Below are positions 21,986 through 30,442 of a stretch of DNA of 48,368 nt, one piece after another (position 1 is the first letter of the stretch; every line of letters begins with the position of its first letter). The stretch is from a virus, in IMG/VR virus record IMGVR_UViG_3300044961_001112, positions 1 to 48,368 of that record. One strand, written 5' to 3'. The notes beneath the pieces were generated by a model. That model was not told where the DNA came from and did not search any database. It saw only the letters and a program-made list of their open reading frames with translations. Position numbers and translations under genes: made by a program.

Positions 21986-22002
21986 CGGGCCGGGACGGCC
22001 CG
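21986..22002 (+). terminator. Hairpin after the large terminase gene
   Basis: CGGGCCG-GGA-CGGCCCG immediately follows the stop codon. It has no T tract, so full termination is doubtful. A motif copy starts six bases downstream. Confidence 0.45.
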
Positions 22003-22007
22003 GCATC

Positions 22008-22018
22008 GCCCCATCTCC
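22008..22018 (+). promoter_or_regulatory. Motif GCCCCATCTCC, copy 8
   Basis: Exact. After a hairpin; 51 bases before gpW. A perfect 18-base palindrome centred on GGGCCC lies between. Confidence 0.7.
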
Positions 22019-22069
22019 GCCCAAGAGTGCCCCGGGCCCGGGGCATGCGCGCGCTGGAGAATCCTCCCG

Positions 22070-22288
22070 ATGGCCTGGACTCAGGCAGATGTGAGCGCCC
22101 TGAAGGCGGCCATGGCGACCGGCGCCAAGGCAGTGACGATCGCGGGCGAGACGACTGTCTTTCGCGACTTGGACGAGATGGAGCGCCTCCTGCGCCGCAT
22201 GGAAGCCGAGGTTGCCGCCGCTGCCGTCACGCGTAGCCCGCGCCGGTTCCGCGTCCTGCGGATCGGCGCCATCGATCGGGGGCTGTGA
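22070..22288 (+). CDS. Head-to-tail joining protein, gpW-like
   Basis: A 72-residue protein in the lambda W position, between terminase and portal. Lambda gpW has 68 residues and plugs the portal so that packaged DNA stays inside and tails can attach. The pattern WTQADVSALKAAMATGAKAV, a beta hairpin VTIAGETTVFRD, and a second helix LDEMERLLRRMEAEVAA match the gpW alpha-beta-alpha layout. Its stop overlaps the portal start. A motif copy and a perfect GC palindrome lie in the 50 bases upstream. Confidence 0.88.
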   Translation: MAWTQADVSALKAAMATGAKAVTIAGETTVFRDLDEMERLLRRMEAEVAAAAVTRSPRRFRVLRIGAIDRGL

Positions 22289-23874
22289 TGGACGCTCCCC
22301 AGGCTCCGCGCGCGACCGGCCTCCGCTTCCGCCCGGCGGGCGGCTCCCCCGTCCGCTTCCGCAACGCCGGCGGCCCGACGGCTGTCGCCAACGGCTACGA
22401 CGCCGGATCTCTGGCGTCTCGGATGGGGACGTGGGGGACGGAGATGGAGGGCCTGACCTCGCACATTCGCGGCTCGCTCTCGACGCAGAGGAAGCGGGCC
22501 TGGTCCCTCTACCGGAACTCGGCGTGGGTCCAGGCGGGGGTGGAATACCTGATCGACGCCCTGATCGGCCACGGCGTCGAGGTCCGGCCCAAGACCGCCG
22601 ACCGCGCGCTCAACCGCCAGATCGCGGAGGCCTGGGCCGCCTGGGCGACCGAAGAGGCCGACGGGACGGGGCGCGGCGACTTCCACGGCCTCTTGGCCCT
22701 GTGCCTGCGGGAGATGCTGGTGGGCGCCGACGCCTTCGTCCGTTTCCGCGCCCGGGACCCCGAGGACGGCCTGCGCGTGCCGCTCCAGCTCGAGCTCCTG
22801 TCGGGCGATTTCCTCCCCGAAAGCAAGAACGAGATCGCCCGCAACGGGAACCTCATCCGCCAGGGCGTCGAGATGGACCTCGTTGGGCGCCGGACTGCCT
22901 ACCATCTCTACCGGTCCTCGCCGCGGGCGACTAACCCGGATGGGTCCCCGATGAAGATCGAGACCGTCCGCGTCCCGGCTTCCGAGGTCCTGCACATCTT
23001 CCGGCCCCTGGAGACCAACCAGGTCCGCGGGGAACCGCCCCTGACCCGGGCCATCCTGACCGCCAAGGAGCTGGGGGAATACGTCTCCAACGAGCTGCGG
23101 CGGAAGACGGTCTCATCGGCCATCACGGGCGTCATCACGCGCGCCGCGCCCGGCGAGCCGACGGCTCTGGAGTCGGGCGCCACGGGCGACGGCGACGGCG
23201 AGGTGGCGGCGTCCGGGACCATCGATCTTTCGGTCGGGATGATCCCCGTCCTCGAGCCGGGCGAGGACATCCGCTGGCTGACTCCTGCGGATGTCGGCCC
23301 GAATTTCGCGGAGTTCCTGCGGGCCCAGCTCCGCCTGATCTCCCAGGCCATCGGGATCCCCTACGAGGCCCTGACCGGGGACTGGTCGCAGATCAATGAC
23401 CGGACCTGGCGCGCTGCCGACAACGGCTTCCGCCGGTCCATCGGCGCCTGGCAGTGGCGGGTCCTTGTGCCCCAGTTCCTGCGCCCGCTGTGGCGCCGGT
23501 GGATCGAGGTGGCCGTCCTGTCGGGTGCGGTCGTCCTTCCCCGCGGCATGACCCCGGCCCAGGTCGGCGCCGACTTTTTCTTCCCGCCCTTGGGCTACAT
23601 CAATCCCTACCAAGAGGCTCAGACGGCCCTGATCCGGATGCGCGCCGGCCTGCAGCCGCGCGCCTGGGCGCTCGCCGAAGAAGGGTACGACGCCGAGGAG
23701 GTCGACGCGGCCTACGCCGCCGAGCGCGCCCGCGAGCGGTCCCTGGGCCTGGTCTTCGACTCCGACCCGTCTCTCGTCTCGAAGTCCGGCGGCGGTCAGC
23801 CGTCCGGCTCCGCCCCCATCGATCCGGCTTCCCCCGGTCCTGCCCCATCTCCCGCGCCAACCGGAGAATCCTGA
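22288..23874 (+). CDS. Portal protein, lambda gpB family
   Basis: Forms the dodecameric ring at the capsid vertex through which DNA passes. Family patterns include RKRAWSLYRNSAWVQAGVEY, LLALCLREMLVGADAFVRFR, EVLHIFRPLETNQVRGEPPL, and the late segment GIPYEALTGDWSQINDRTWR. Length is 528, like lambda gpB (533). An in-frame GTG one codon earlier is possible; the ATG was chosen because it overlaps the gpW stop as TGATG. The last 35 residues are Gly/Ser/Pro-rich and contain a motif copy that serves the next gene. Confidence 0.95.
   Translation: MDAPQAPRATGLRFRPAGGSPVRFRNAGGPTAVANGYDAGSLASRMGTWGTEMEGLTSHIRGSLSTQRKRAWSLYRNSAWVQAGVEYLIDALIGHGVEVRPKTADRALNRQIAEAWAAWATEEADGTGRGDFHGLLALCLREMLVGADAFVRFRARDPEDGLRVPLQLELLSGDFLPESKNEIARNGNLIRQGVEMDLVGRRTAYHLYRSSPRATNPDGSPMKIETVRVPASEVLHIFRPLETNQVRGEPPLTRAILTAKELGEYVSNELRRKTVSSAITGVITRAAPGEPTALESGATGDGDGEVAASGTIDLSVGMIPVLEPGEDIRWLTPADVGPNFAEFLRAQLRLISQAIGIPYEALTGDWSQINDRTWRAADNGFRRSIGAWQWRVLVPQFLRPLWRRWIEVAVLSGAVVLPRGMTPAQVGADFFFPPLGYINPYQEAQTALIRMRAGLQPRAWALAEEGYDAEEVDAAYAAERARERSLGLVFDSDPSLVSKSGGGQPSGSAPIDPASPGPAPSPAPTGES
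23842..23852 (+). promoter_or_regulatory. Motif GCCCCATCTCC, copy 9
   Basis: Exact. Inside the 3' end of the portal gene, 21 bases before the protease start. Confidence 0.7.
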
Positions 23875-25229
23875 TGCCTGTCCGCTCCCCGCTTGCCTTC
23901 TCGCCCGCCCGCGCCGGCGACATCGAGGTCCGCCGGCCGTCGGTGCCGTATGCCCTCGTGCGCGAAGACGGGGCGCGCCGCGCCACCCTCTACGTCTATG
24001 GAGAAATCGGGGCCTGGGGAGTGACGGCGGCCAGCGTGGCAGCCGACCTGGCGCTGGTCCGGGACATTGACGTCCTGACCGTCCGGATCTCTTCCTACGG
24101 AGGCGAGGCCTTCGAGGGCCTGGCAATCCACAACCTCCTGCAGGCCCAGCCCTTCACTGTCGAGGTCGTCGTGGATGGCATCGCCGCTTCCGCGGCCAGC
24201 GTCATCGCAATGGCCGGAGACCGCGTGGTCGTCGCCGATTCCGCGATGATCATGATCCACGACCCCTGGACCTTCGCAATGGGCGGGGCGGGGGATCTGC
24301 GGAAGCAGGCCGACATCCTCGACAAGATCAAGGCCGCCCTGATCGCCACATACCGACGCAAGGCGCCTGACCTGGACGAGGCCCGCCTGGCCGCGCTGCT
24401 GTCGGAAGAGACCTGGCTGTCCGGCCCCGAGGCCGTCGCCCTGGGCCTGGCCGATGCCGTGATCGAGGACGAAGAGGCGCCGGTGGCGCCCGCGCCGTCG
24501 GCCTCCGCCCAGGGGCTCTTCCGCGCCTGCGCCTCTGTCGGCGACCGCGTGGCCGCGTCCCTGCGCGACGCCATCGCCGCGCGCGCCGCTGCCACCGCCG
24601 GGAAGCCGACCGTGGCCCCCGCGGCCGCGGTCGAGGCGCCCGCCGAGCCCGCCCCCCAGGACCCCGCCGGAGAGGACCCCGCCGCTGTCGAGCCGACGCC
24701 CGCCGAGGGCGCCGAGGAGACGGCGGCGGTGGAGGGGGCCGAGACGCCCGCTCCGGAGGCCGCTCCGGAGGCGCCCGAGGCTGCCCCTGCCCCGGAGACG
24801 CCTGCCGAGCCGGCGCCCTGCCCGGTCGAAACGGCCGAGGCTGCCGTCGCCGCCGGCGTGCCCGCCGCGGACGCCGCCCGCTTCGCCGCCTCCCTGATCG
24901 CCTCCGGCGCCAGCCGCGCGGCCATCCAGGCCCGCCTGGCGGTGCGCGCGGAGGTCGGCGCGCTCTGGTCCCGCGCGCTCCAGACCGTGCCCCATATCCG
25001 GCCCGCCGAGGCCGACGTCCTTGGCTCCGCGTCTGTCGCCGAGGCCCGAAAGGCCATCCTGAAGGCGATGGCCGCCGGGGCCGCCGACATCGACCCGCGG
25101 CCCGCGCCGCCCGCGCCGGCGGCAGAGGACCAGGCGGCCGCGCTGCTGAAGTCCGCCATCCGCGAATCCATGGCCCGGCTCTTCCCGGGTCACGTCGAGA
25201 CCCCGAGCAAGCCTGAGGAGGCCGCCTGA
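23874..25229 (+). CDS. Prohead protease, ClpP/S14 type, with scaffold-like tail
   Basis: Head maturation protease of the lambda gpC kind. The protease domain (residues 1-210) has VRISSYGGEAFEGLAIHNLL, the nucleophile Ser106 in DGIAASAAS, and His129 in MIMIHDPW, followed by the segment SEETWLSGPEAVALGLADAV. Residues 215-330 are a long Ala/Pro/Glu-rich acidic stretch, then helical segments up to 451. In lambda the scaffold Nu3 is made from the 3' end of the C gene; the tail here may serve the same role, perhaps from an internal start. The ATG overlaps the portal stop as TGATG. Confidence 0.93.
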   Translation: MPVRSPLAFSPARAGDIEVRRPSVPYALVREDGARRATLYVYGEIGAWGVTAASVAADLALVRDIDVLTVRISSYGGEAFEGLAIHNLLQAQPFTVEVVVDGIAASAASVIAMAGDRVVVADSAMIMIHDPWTFAMGGAGDLRKQADILDKIKAALIATYRRKAPDLDEARLAALLSEETWLSGPEAVALGLADAVIEDEEAPVAPAPSASAQGLFRACASVGDRVAASLRDAIAARAAATAGKPTVAPAAAVEAPAEPAPQDPAGEDPAAVEPTPAEGAEETAAVEGAETPAPEAAPEAPEAAPAPETPAEPAPCPVETAEAAVAAGVPAADAARFAASLIASGASRAAIQARLAVRAEVGALWSRALQTVPHIRPAEADVLGSASVAEARKAILKAMAAGAADIDPRPAPPAPAAEDQAAALLKSAIRESMARLFPGHVETPSKPEEAA

Positions 25230-25585
25230 TGTCCATCGTTTCTACTGCCACGGCCCCGGTCCGCGCCGAGGGCTTTTTGCTGAGCGAGGCGAACGGCACG
25301 CGTTCCCGTGAGGTCGGCACGCTGGCCGCTTCGCAGACCATCGTCCCGGGCCGTCTCCTCGGGCGCCGCACGACCGGCGGCCAGATCGCCGCTTACGACA
25401 ATGCCGCGAGCGATGGCACGGAGGCCTGCATCGGCATCGCTCTGCGCGCGGCGGTCACCGGCGCCAGTGAGACGGTCGACCTCGCTTTCATCGCGCGTGA
25501 CGCCGAGGTCCTCGGCTCCGAGCTCGTCGGCCTCGACACCGCCGGCTCCGCCGACCTCGCCGCCCTCGGCATCATCATCCGCTGA
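25229..25585 (+). CDS. Head decoration protein, gpD family
   Basis: A 118-residue protein that binds threefold sites on the expanded capsid and stabilises it. The family layout is clear: GFLLSEANGTRSREVGTLAA (start of the beta tulip), IVPGRLLGRRTTGGQIAAYD, then EACIGIALRAAVTG and the closing strands. Lambda gpD has 110 residues. The start overlaps the protease stop by one base (TGATG) with GAGGAGG just upstream. Codon use is strongly biased to preferred GC-rich codons, as expected for an abundant virion protein. Confidence 0.93.
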   Translation: MSIVSTATAPVRAEGFLLSEANGTRSREVGTLAASQTIVPGRLLGRRTTGGQIAAYDNAASDGTEACIGIALRAAVTGASETVDLAFIARDAEVLGSELVGLDTAGSADLAALGIIIR

Positions 25586-25597
25586 CGGAGACCCCCG

Positions 25598-26590
25598 ATG
25601 GACTTCAACCTCACTCCCTTCGAGCTCTCGACCCTGACGGGCGCCGTCAATCGAGTCCCCTTCCAGCCTGGCATGATTACGGCCCGCGGCTCTTTCGCGC
25701 CGCGCCCCCAGGCGACGGACACGGCGCTCTTCGACTATCGTGACGGCCAGCTCCGCGTGGTCGACCCCGTCGCGGCCTCCGCGCCAGGCGTCCGCCTGTC
25801 CCGCGACGCCGAGGACCGCCAGGTCGCCTTCGCTGTGCCGACTTACAAGATCGAGGACACCCTGCTGTTCGCCTCGATCCAGGGCCGCCGCGCCTTCGGC
25901 ATCGACGGCCCGGAGGTCGTCGAGGCCAAGCGCGATGAGCGCCTGGGCATCGCGCGCCAGACCATCGAGACCACCCGAGAGCTCTGCCGCGTCGCGGCGA
26001 TGACCCGCGGTCAGGTCCTCCGCCAGAACGGGTCGGTCATCACGGACTTCTACGCGGCCTTCGGCGTCTCCGCCCCAGCAGTCGTCACTTTCGACCCCGG
26101 CTCCACCGGCGCCCAGATCCGCAAGGCCGCCGCGGGCTACATCCGCACGCTCGTCAAGACGCTCGGCGTCGCGCCGCCGCGCGTCATCGCGCTGTGCGGC
26201 CCGGAGTACTTCGATCGGCTCGTCGGCGCCAAGGAGGTCCGTGAGACCTACCTGAACCAGCAGGCGGCCAACGAGCTGCGCGAGGGCCAGGCGTGGTCCA
26301 GCCTCAACTACGGCGGGATCCTCTGGATCGAGTACCAGGGCTGGCTGCCCAACGGCGATCCCGTGATCCCGGCGGACAAGGCCTACGTCGTGCCCGAGGG
26401 CCTGCCCGGCCACCTCGTCGAGGTCCAGGCGCCGGCGCCCTACGGCGAGACCATCAACACGCTGGCCATCCCGGTCTACGCCAAGGCCGAGCCGAGGAAG
26501 TTCAACGATGGCGTCGAGATCCAGGTCATCGCCCGCTTCCTCCCGGTGAACACCCGCCCGGAGGCCATCGTCCCTCTCTCTCTCACCTGA
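25598..26590 (+). CDS. Major capsid protein, gpE family
   Basis: HK97-fold capsid subunit of the lambda gpE type, 330 residues (gpE has 341). Family segments are LTGAVNRVPFQPGMI, the E-loop region with SAPGVRLSRDAEDRQVAFAV, and KIEDTLLFASIQGRRAFGID. The axial-domain part is VIALCGPEYFDRLVGAKEVR, and the end is VEIQVIARFLPVNTRPEAIV. GGAG lies 8-9 bases ahead of the ATG, 12 bases after the decoration gene. A strong hairpin follows the gene, so head transcripts may end or be trimmed here. Confidence 0.95.
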   Translation: MDFNLTPFELSTLTGAVNRVPFQPGMITARGSFAPRPQATDTALFDYRDGQLRVVDPVAASAPGVRLSRDAEDRQVAFAVPTYKIEDTLLFASIQGRRAFGIDGPEVVEAKRDERLGIARQTIETTRELCRVAAMTRGQVLRQNGSVITDFYAAFGVSAPAVVTFDPGSTGAQIRKAAAGYIRTLVKTLGVAPPRVIALCGPEYFDRLVGAKEVRETYLNQQAANELREGQAWSSLNYGGILWIEYQGWLPNGDPVIPADKAYVVPEGLPGHLVEVQAPAPYGETINTLAIPVYAKAEPRKFNDGVEIQVIARFLPVNTRPEAIVPLSLT

Positions 26591-26616
26591 TCGGCGGCAA
26601 GGTTGAGAGAGTAGCG

Positions 26617-26640
26617 GCGGGGCGCCTCCGGGCGCCCCGC
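26617..26640 (+). terminator. Strong hairpin after the capsid gene
   Basis: GCGGGGCGCC-TCCG-GGCGCCCCGC is a perfect ten-base-pair stem with a four-base loop, followed by TTGCGC. The weak T tract suggests partial termination or 3'-end protection of the capsid mRNA. A motif copy starts 15 bases later. Confidence 0.6.
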
Positions 26641-26654
26641 TTGCGCTCCGGGTA

Positions 26655-26665
26655 GCCCCATCTCC
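26655..26665 (+). promoter_or_regulatory. Motif GCCCCATCTCC, copy 10
   Basis: Exact. 14 bases after the capsid hairpin, five bases before the fibre ATG. Confidence 0.7.
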
Positions 26666-26670
26666 CCCGC

Positions 26671-27798
26671 ATGCCGGCGATCACCCATCCTCTCGTCAAT
26701 ATCGGCCCGGGCCCCAATCAGACGCCCGCGGACACCGCGCGCGACGCGTTCGGCAAGATCAACACGGCGATCCAGGCGCTCGACGGCGCGGTCGACGCGG
26801 CAGGCGCCGCGGCGGCCGCCGCGCAGACCTCCGCCAATACCGCCGCCGCTGCGGCCTCCGCCGCCCAGGCGACAGCCAACACGGGCGTCGCCAACGCCTC
26901 GGCCGCCCAGACGACGGCCAACACTGCCGCGGCCAATGCCTCCGCTGCGCTGGCCCAGATCGCCGCCCGCCTCGACACCATCACCGTCGACGCCGCCGTC
27001 GTCCCCAGCGGGACGGCGCTGCCGCGCGTGCCCGATGTGCTGGTCGTCATCAACACCCCGCCCGCCAGCCCTTACTGGGTCGTCTTCCCGGGCGCGCCGA
27101 ACCGGGCGCCCGCGGGGAAGCCGCTCTGGGTTGCCAACCGGGCCGCCGGGACCCTGCGGATTGGAGAAAGCACCAGCGCCGCGCCGAAGATCGAGGTGGG
27201 ATCCGGCGTCTCGGCGCTTCGCGTCTCGATGGGGGGCGGGGACTGGGAGCAGGTTGCCGTCGCCGGCGATACTATCCCCGCTTCGCAGGTCTCGGGCCTG
27301 GCCGCCGTGGCGACTTCGGGGTCGTTCAACGACCTGTCGGCCAAACCTCGGACTCTGAGGACGGCCTTGTTTCGATCGAGTGCCGTGACCGGCATTCCCT
27401 CGGCAGTCTGGCGCGCCATTGCATTCCAAACTGCTGAGGACAACGACCTTGGCGTCACCGTCTCCGAGGCCAGCCGGACCTTCACCCTTCCGGCGGGAGT
27501 TGTGAAAGTGCGCCTGACAGTGAATCTGACGACTTCAAACGTCTCTGCTTCGAACATCCGGGCGACTTTTTCTCGGAACTCTAGCGGCGTGGATACTTAC
27601 CTGAGCTTCCCCGGAAACATGATCGAATCGCGCGCGCCCGCGACCCCGGCGCACGTCACGGCCCAAACTGCCTGGATCTCTGCGTCTTCGGGTGACGTCT
27701 TTCGTGCCTTGGGATGGATGACGCAAACGGGCGGTGGGGACTTTGGCAATCCACTGCAAGAGCAGTGGCTTTTGATCGAGGGATGGTGCAATGCTTGA
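26671..27798 (+). CDS. Fibre-like protein in the head module
   Basis: A 375-residue protein of fibre design. Residues 40-100 are a run of Ala/Asn/Thr-rich heptad-like repeats (AAAAAQTSANTAA, NTAAANASAA), suggesting a trimeric coiled coil. After a globular part comes VATSGSFNDLSAKP, a short motif common before the tips of phage fibres. The end (RTLRTALFRSSAVTGI to GWCNA) looks like a beta-sandwich head, and its codons are less GC-rich than the rest. The gene lies between capsid and head-joining genes, not with the tail tip, so a head fibre is as likely as a tail fibre. The ATG is five bases after a motif copy and has no Shine-Dalgarno sequence. Confidence 0.8.
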   Translation: MPAITHPLVNIGPGPNQTPADTARDAFGKINTAIQALDGAVDAAGAAAAAAQTSANTAAAAASAAQATANTGVANASAAQTTANTAAANASAALAQIAARLDTITVDAAVVPSGTALPRVPDVLVVINTPPASPYWVVFPGAPNRAPAGKPLWVANRAAGTLRIGESTSAAPKIEVGSGVSALRVSMGGGDWEQVAVAGDTIPASQVSGLAAVATSGSFNDLSAKPRTLRTALFRSSAVTGIPSAVWRAIAFQTAEDNDLGVTVSEASRTFTLPAGVVKVRLTVNLTTSNVSASNIRATFSRNSSGVDTYLSFPGNMIESRAPATPAHVTAQTAWISASSGDVFRALGWMTQTGGGDFGNPLQEQWLLIEGWCNA

Positions 27799-28162
27799 CC
27801 TCTTCGTCGATGGCGCACGTATTTCTGTGTCCAGTGCCGCCGAGGCGGGCCGGATCAAGACGGACCTCCTTCGCCTCCAGGCCAAGACCGTTGGCGAGGA
27901 GGCGGTGCCTTCCCGATCCTTTCTCATGGCCGACGCCGCCGTCCTGGCGGTGGTCCTGCAGCAGGCGATCGGCACGATGACGCCGACGCGCGGGGCGGCG
28001 CTCCTCGCCTACCAGGCTGCGGTCCTGGCGTCCCTGGTGGCCGCCGAGAACGAGGTCCAGGCCATCGTCGCAGACGAGACCTTGAGCGAGGCAGAGAAGG
28101 TCCAGGCCATCGAGGCCGTCGCCCCGGCCTGGCCGGCGCTCCCGCCGGAGGCCACGGCATGA
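27791..28162 (+). CDS. Hypothetical protein coupled to the fibre gene
   Basis: A 123-residue protein, mainly helical (DAAVLAVVLQQAIGTM, LLAYQAAVLASLVAAENEVQ) with a short beta start (LDLFVDGARISVSSAAEA). It overlaps the fibre gene by eight bases and the joining gene by four. Small genes directly after fibre genes often encode fibre-assembly chaperones, which would fit, but there is no sequence likeness that I recognise. Confidence 0.75.
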   Translation: MLDLFVDGARISVSSAAEAGRIKTDLLRLQAKTVGEEAVPSRSFLMADAAVLAVVLQQAIGTMTPTRGAALLAYQAAVLASLVAAENEVQAIVADETLSEAEKVQAIEAVAPAWPALPPEATA

Positions 28163-28533
28163 CCCGCCACCCTCTCGCCGCCCTGTCCGCTCTGACCCAG
28201 CTGCGCGCGGTTGGCGCGCCGGCGCTCTATGCCCCGCGCGGGGCCGCGCCAGGCGCGGCGCCGATCCCAGTCCGCGTCATCCTGCGCGAGGCGACGGAGG
28301 TCCTGACCGACGGCGAGACGCCGATCGCGACCTACACGCCGACCGCCCGCATTGCCCGCGCCGATGTTCCCTCCCCCCAGGAGGGGGACCGCCTGATCGT
28401 GGGCGCGCGCGTCTGGCGCGTGCGCGAGGCCCAGGACCACCAGGGCGCCCTTTGGGTGCTCCTACTGAATGAGGCGCGCGGGACGCCTCCGGCGCCCGCT
28501 CCGGCGCCGTCGCCAGACGAGGAGGAGGATTGA
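28159..28533 (+). CDS. Head-tail joining protein, gpFII-like
   Basis: A 124-residue protein. The middle has a short beta-barrel pattern, IARADVPSPQEGDRLIVGAR then VWRVREAQDHQGALWVLLL, like the FII/attachment family that forms the interface between the portal complex and the tail. Lambda gpFII has 117 residues and occupies the same place, after the capsid gene and before the tail terminator. The N-terminal 40 residues are less conserved in such proteins. The acidic end (PSPDEEED) is low-complexity. ATGA overlap supports the start. Confidence 0.72.
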   Translation: MTRHPLAALSALTQLRAVGAPALYAPRGAAPGAAPIPVRVILREATEVLTDGETPIATYTPTARIARADVPSPQEGDRLIVGARVWRVREAQDHQGALWVLLLNEARGTPPAPAPAPSPDEEED

Positions 28534-28534
28534 T

Positions 28535-29038
28535 ATGGCCCTCGCCAAGCACTTTCGGACGGAAGTCCGCGACCGTCTGATCGCCCTCCTCGAGGCCGAC
28601 CCCGACCTGCCGCCCGTGCGCAAGCGGCCGCCCTCCGCCCTGCGCATGGAGGACCTGCCCTGCCTGATCGTCATGACCCGAGACGAGACCATCGGCTTCA
28701 AGACGGCGCCAGCTCCGCGCCGCGCCGAGCGCGCCCTGGACCTGACCGTCGAGGCCTGGGCGCCGGGGCAGATCGATCCCGACACCGGCGAGGTCGTCAA
28801 TGATCCCGAGGCCGATGCCGAAGCCATCCAAGCGCGGGTCGAGCGGCTCCTTGCCGCCGACCGCAAGCTGGGCGGCCTTGTCCATGACCTGACCCCGACG
28901 GCGATCGCGATGTCGGGCGAGGACGACGACGGCGAGGTCCCGATCGGCATGGCCGCCCTGATCCTGCGCGCGACCTACCACGTCCAGGAAGGCGCCGTGG
29001 AGGCGCCTGCGGCGCCCGCCCCGGGCCCGACCCCCTAA
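28535..29038 (+). CDS. Tail terminator/completion protein, gpU-like
   Basis: A 167-residue protein at the position of lambda Z/U. The start MALAKHFRTEVRDRLIALLE, then LPCLIVMTRDETIG, LDLTVEAWAPGQ, and PIGMAALILRATYHVQEG follow the alpha/beta layout of tail terminators that cap the tube at its final length and join it to the head. GGAGGA lies just upstream, and the previous stop is one base before the ATG. A role as tail-completion protein (gpZ-like) cannot be excluded. Confidence 0.75.
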   Translation: MALAKHFRTEVRDRLIALLEADPDLPPVRKRPPSALRMEDLPCLIVMTRDETIGFKTAPAPRRAERALDLTVEAWAPGQIDPDTGEVVNDPEADAEAIQARVERLLAADRKLGGLVHDLTPTAIAMSGEDDDGEVPIGMAALILRATYHVQEGAVEAPAAPAPGPTP

Positions 29039-29049
29039 GCGGGCGGGGC

Positions 29050-29065
29050 GGGGCAAGGCAGCCCC
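29050..29065 (+). terminator. Hairpin before the tail-tube gene
   Basis: GGGGC-AAGGCA-GCCCC lies 12 bases after the tail-terminator stop. A larger fold from GCGGGC to GCCCGC is possible. No T tract. A motif copy follows 17 bases later. Confidence 0.35.
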
Positions 29066-29081
29066 CTGGCGGGGCCCGCGC

Positions 29082-29092
29082 GCCCCATCTCC
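29082..29092 (+). promoter_or_regulatory. Motif GCCCCATCTCC, copy 11
   Basis: Exact. 58 bases before the tail-tube start; GGGGC-CTGCT-GCCCC hairpin between. Confidence 0.7.
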
Positions 29093-29150
29093 GCCGGAGA
29101 TCCCTGGGGCCTGCTGCCCCGCCTTCATCGCGTAGCCGGAGACCCCGCCC

Positions 29151-30323
29151 ATGCCCTACCAGGATGTCGTCGCCACGGACATCGCCGTCGCCCCGGAGGC
29201 CGCCTGGGGCGTGGCCCCGTCGTCCGGCTACCGCCGCATCAACCGGACCTCGTGGTCCGTCAATCTCGAGCGCGACGCGATCCGGTCGAACCGGATCCGC
29301 TTCGACCGACAGCGCCTCTTCTCCCGCCACGGCGTTGAGCGCCTCCGCGGGACTTACGAAGATGAGCTGTCCCTGGGCGGGTCCGACGCCTTCCTCGAGG
29401 CGCTGCTGTGCGGAACTTGGACGGCGCCTGTCTCGATCCTGTCGACGACCGCAGATGTCTCTGTCTCCAGCCAGCAGATCGTCTTCACGCGTGTTTCCCC
29501 TGCGTCCTGGCCCGGTGTCGCCGCCGGAGACCGCGTCTCTGCAGTGATCAACTCGGAGGCCCAGGGCCCCGGGACCGTCGTCGCTGTCAGCGGCGCCGTG
29601 CTGACGGTGCTCTTCGACGGACCGCCTAGCGTGTCTTCCACCCTCGGCGCGGAGGTCTCCGTCGAGTCGCTGGGCAAGACCTTGCAGAACGGCATCGCCA
29701 AGCGATCTCTGACCGCCCTCGTCGGCTTCGCCGACGTTTCCCCGGCAATCTGGCGGGTCCAGCGCGGCCTGGTTGTGTCCGACGGGTCCCTGACCCTGAA
29801 CCCCGGCGAGGTGGTGACCGCGCAGTTCTCGATGATCGGAAAGACCGAGGACATCGAGACGGCCCCGATCTGGGGATCGGGCGGCCCTGCCGAAGCGTCC
29901 GACGGCGACGTCCTCGTGGCCGTGGATGGCGTGCTCCGCGTGGATGGCGAGGAGGTGGCGGCCCTGACCGGCCTGACCCTGACCATCGCCGCGAACACCA
30001 ACAACGGCCGCTCCGTCGTCGGGTCCCGCTCTATCGTCAATATCTCTCGCGGGACGGGCGACGTCACCGGGACCATCTCTGCCCTCCTCGAAGACCGGCG
30101 CTGGATCGACGCGTTCCGCAACGAGGCTGAGGTCGATCTGCTGGTCCGCCTCCGTGATCGCGCCGGGAGCGGCTTCGTCCAGCTGCACCTTCCTCGGGTG
30201 AAGATCAACGGCGCCAGCATGACCGTCTCCGGCTCCGAGGAGATCATCGTCGAGGCCCCCTTCGAGGCCCTGGGGACCGCGGGCGGCTACACCGTCCGGA
30301 TCCAGTCCTCCGCCGCCCTCTAA
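29151..30323 (+). CDS. Major tail (tube) protein
   Basis: Tail tube subunit of 390 residues, close in plan to the phage tail-tube family with extra domains. It begins with a typical opening, VVATDIAVAPEAAWGVAP, then YRRINRTSWSVNLERDAIRS and RRLRGTYEDELSL-type strands. The middle has a beta-rich inserted domain (about 110-190). The C-terminal part GLTLTIAANTNNGRSVVGSR and GDVTGTISALLEDRRWIDAF is the conserved tube core. A leader with motif and hairpin precedes the start, and GGAG lies close to the ATG. A strong hairpin follows. Confidence 0.88.
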   Translation: MPYQDVVATDIAVAPEAAWGVAPSSGYRRINRTSWSVNLERDAIRSNRIRFDRQRLFSRHGVERLRGTYEDELSLGGSDAFLEALLCGTWTAPVSILSTTADVSVSSQQIVFTRVSPASWPGVAAGDRVSAVINSEAQGPGTVVAVSGAVLTVLFDGPPSVSSTLGAEVSVESLGKTLQNGIAKRSLTALVGFADVSPAIWRVQRGLVVSDGSLTLNPGEVVTAQFSMIGKTEDIETAPIWGSGGPAEASDGDVLVAVDGVLRVDGEEVAALTGLTLTIAANTNNGRSVVGSRSIVNISRGTGDVTGTISALLEDRRWIDAFRNEAEVDLLVRLRDRAGSGFVQLHLPRVKINGASMTVSGSEEIIVEAPFEALGTAGGYTVRIQSSAAL

Positions 30324-30347
30324 GCGGGGCGACGCCGACGCGGTGGT

Positions 30348-30373
30348 GCGGGGCGGCCCGAAGGCCGCCCCGC
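30348..30373 (+). terminator. Strong hairpin after the tail-tube gene
   Basis: GCGGGGCGGCC-CGAA-GGCCGCCCCGC is a perfect 11-base-pair stem with a four-base loop, followed by CTGCGTTAG. It is followed 11 bases later by a motif copy. Confidence 0.65.
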
Positions 30374-30383
30374 CTGCGTTAGG

Positions 30384-30394
30384 GCCCCATCTCC
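30384..30394 (+). promoter_or_regulatory. Motif GCCCCATCTCC, copy 12
   Basis: Exact. Ten bases after a strong hairpin, 48 bases before the G-like start; CCCCGC-GGGC-GCGGGG hairpin between. Confidence 0.7.
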
Positions 30395-30442
30395 ACCCCG
30401 CGGGCGCGGGGCCCGCCCAGACACGCTGACCAGGAGACTGCC

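Noticed and set aside
26796-26960. Ala-coding repeats in the fibre gene as a DNA-level repeat or binding array
   Set aside because: The periodicity follows the protein heptad-like repeat and codon bias; no exact tandem DNA unit is maintained.
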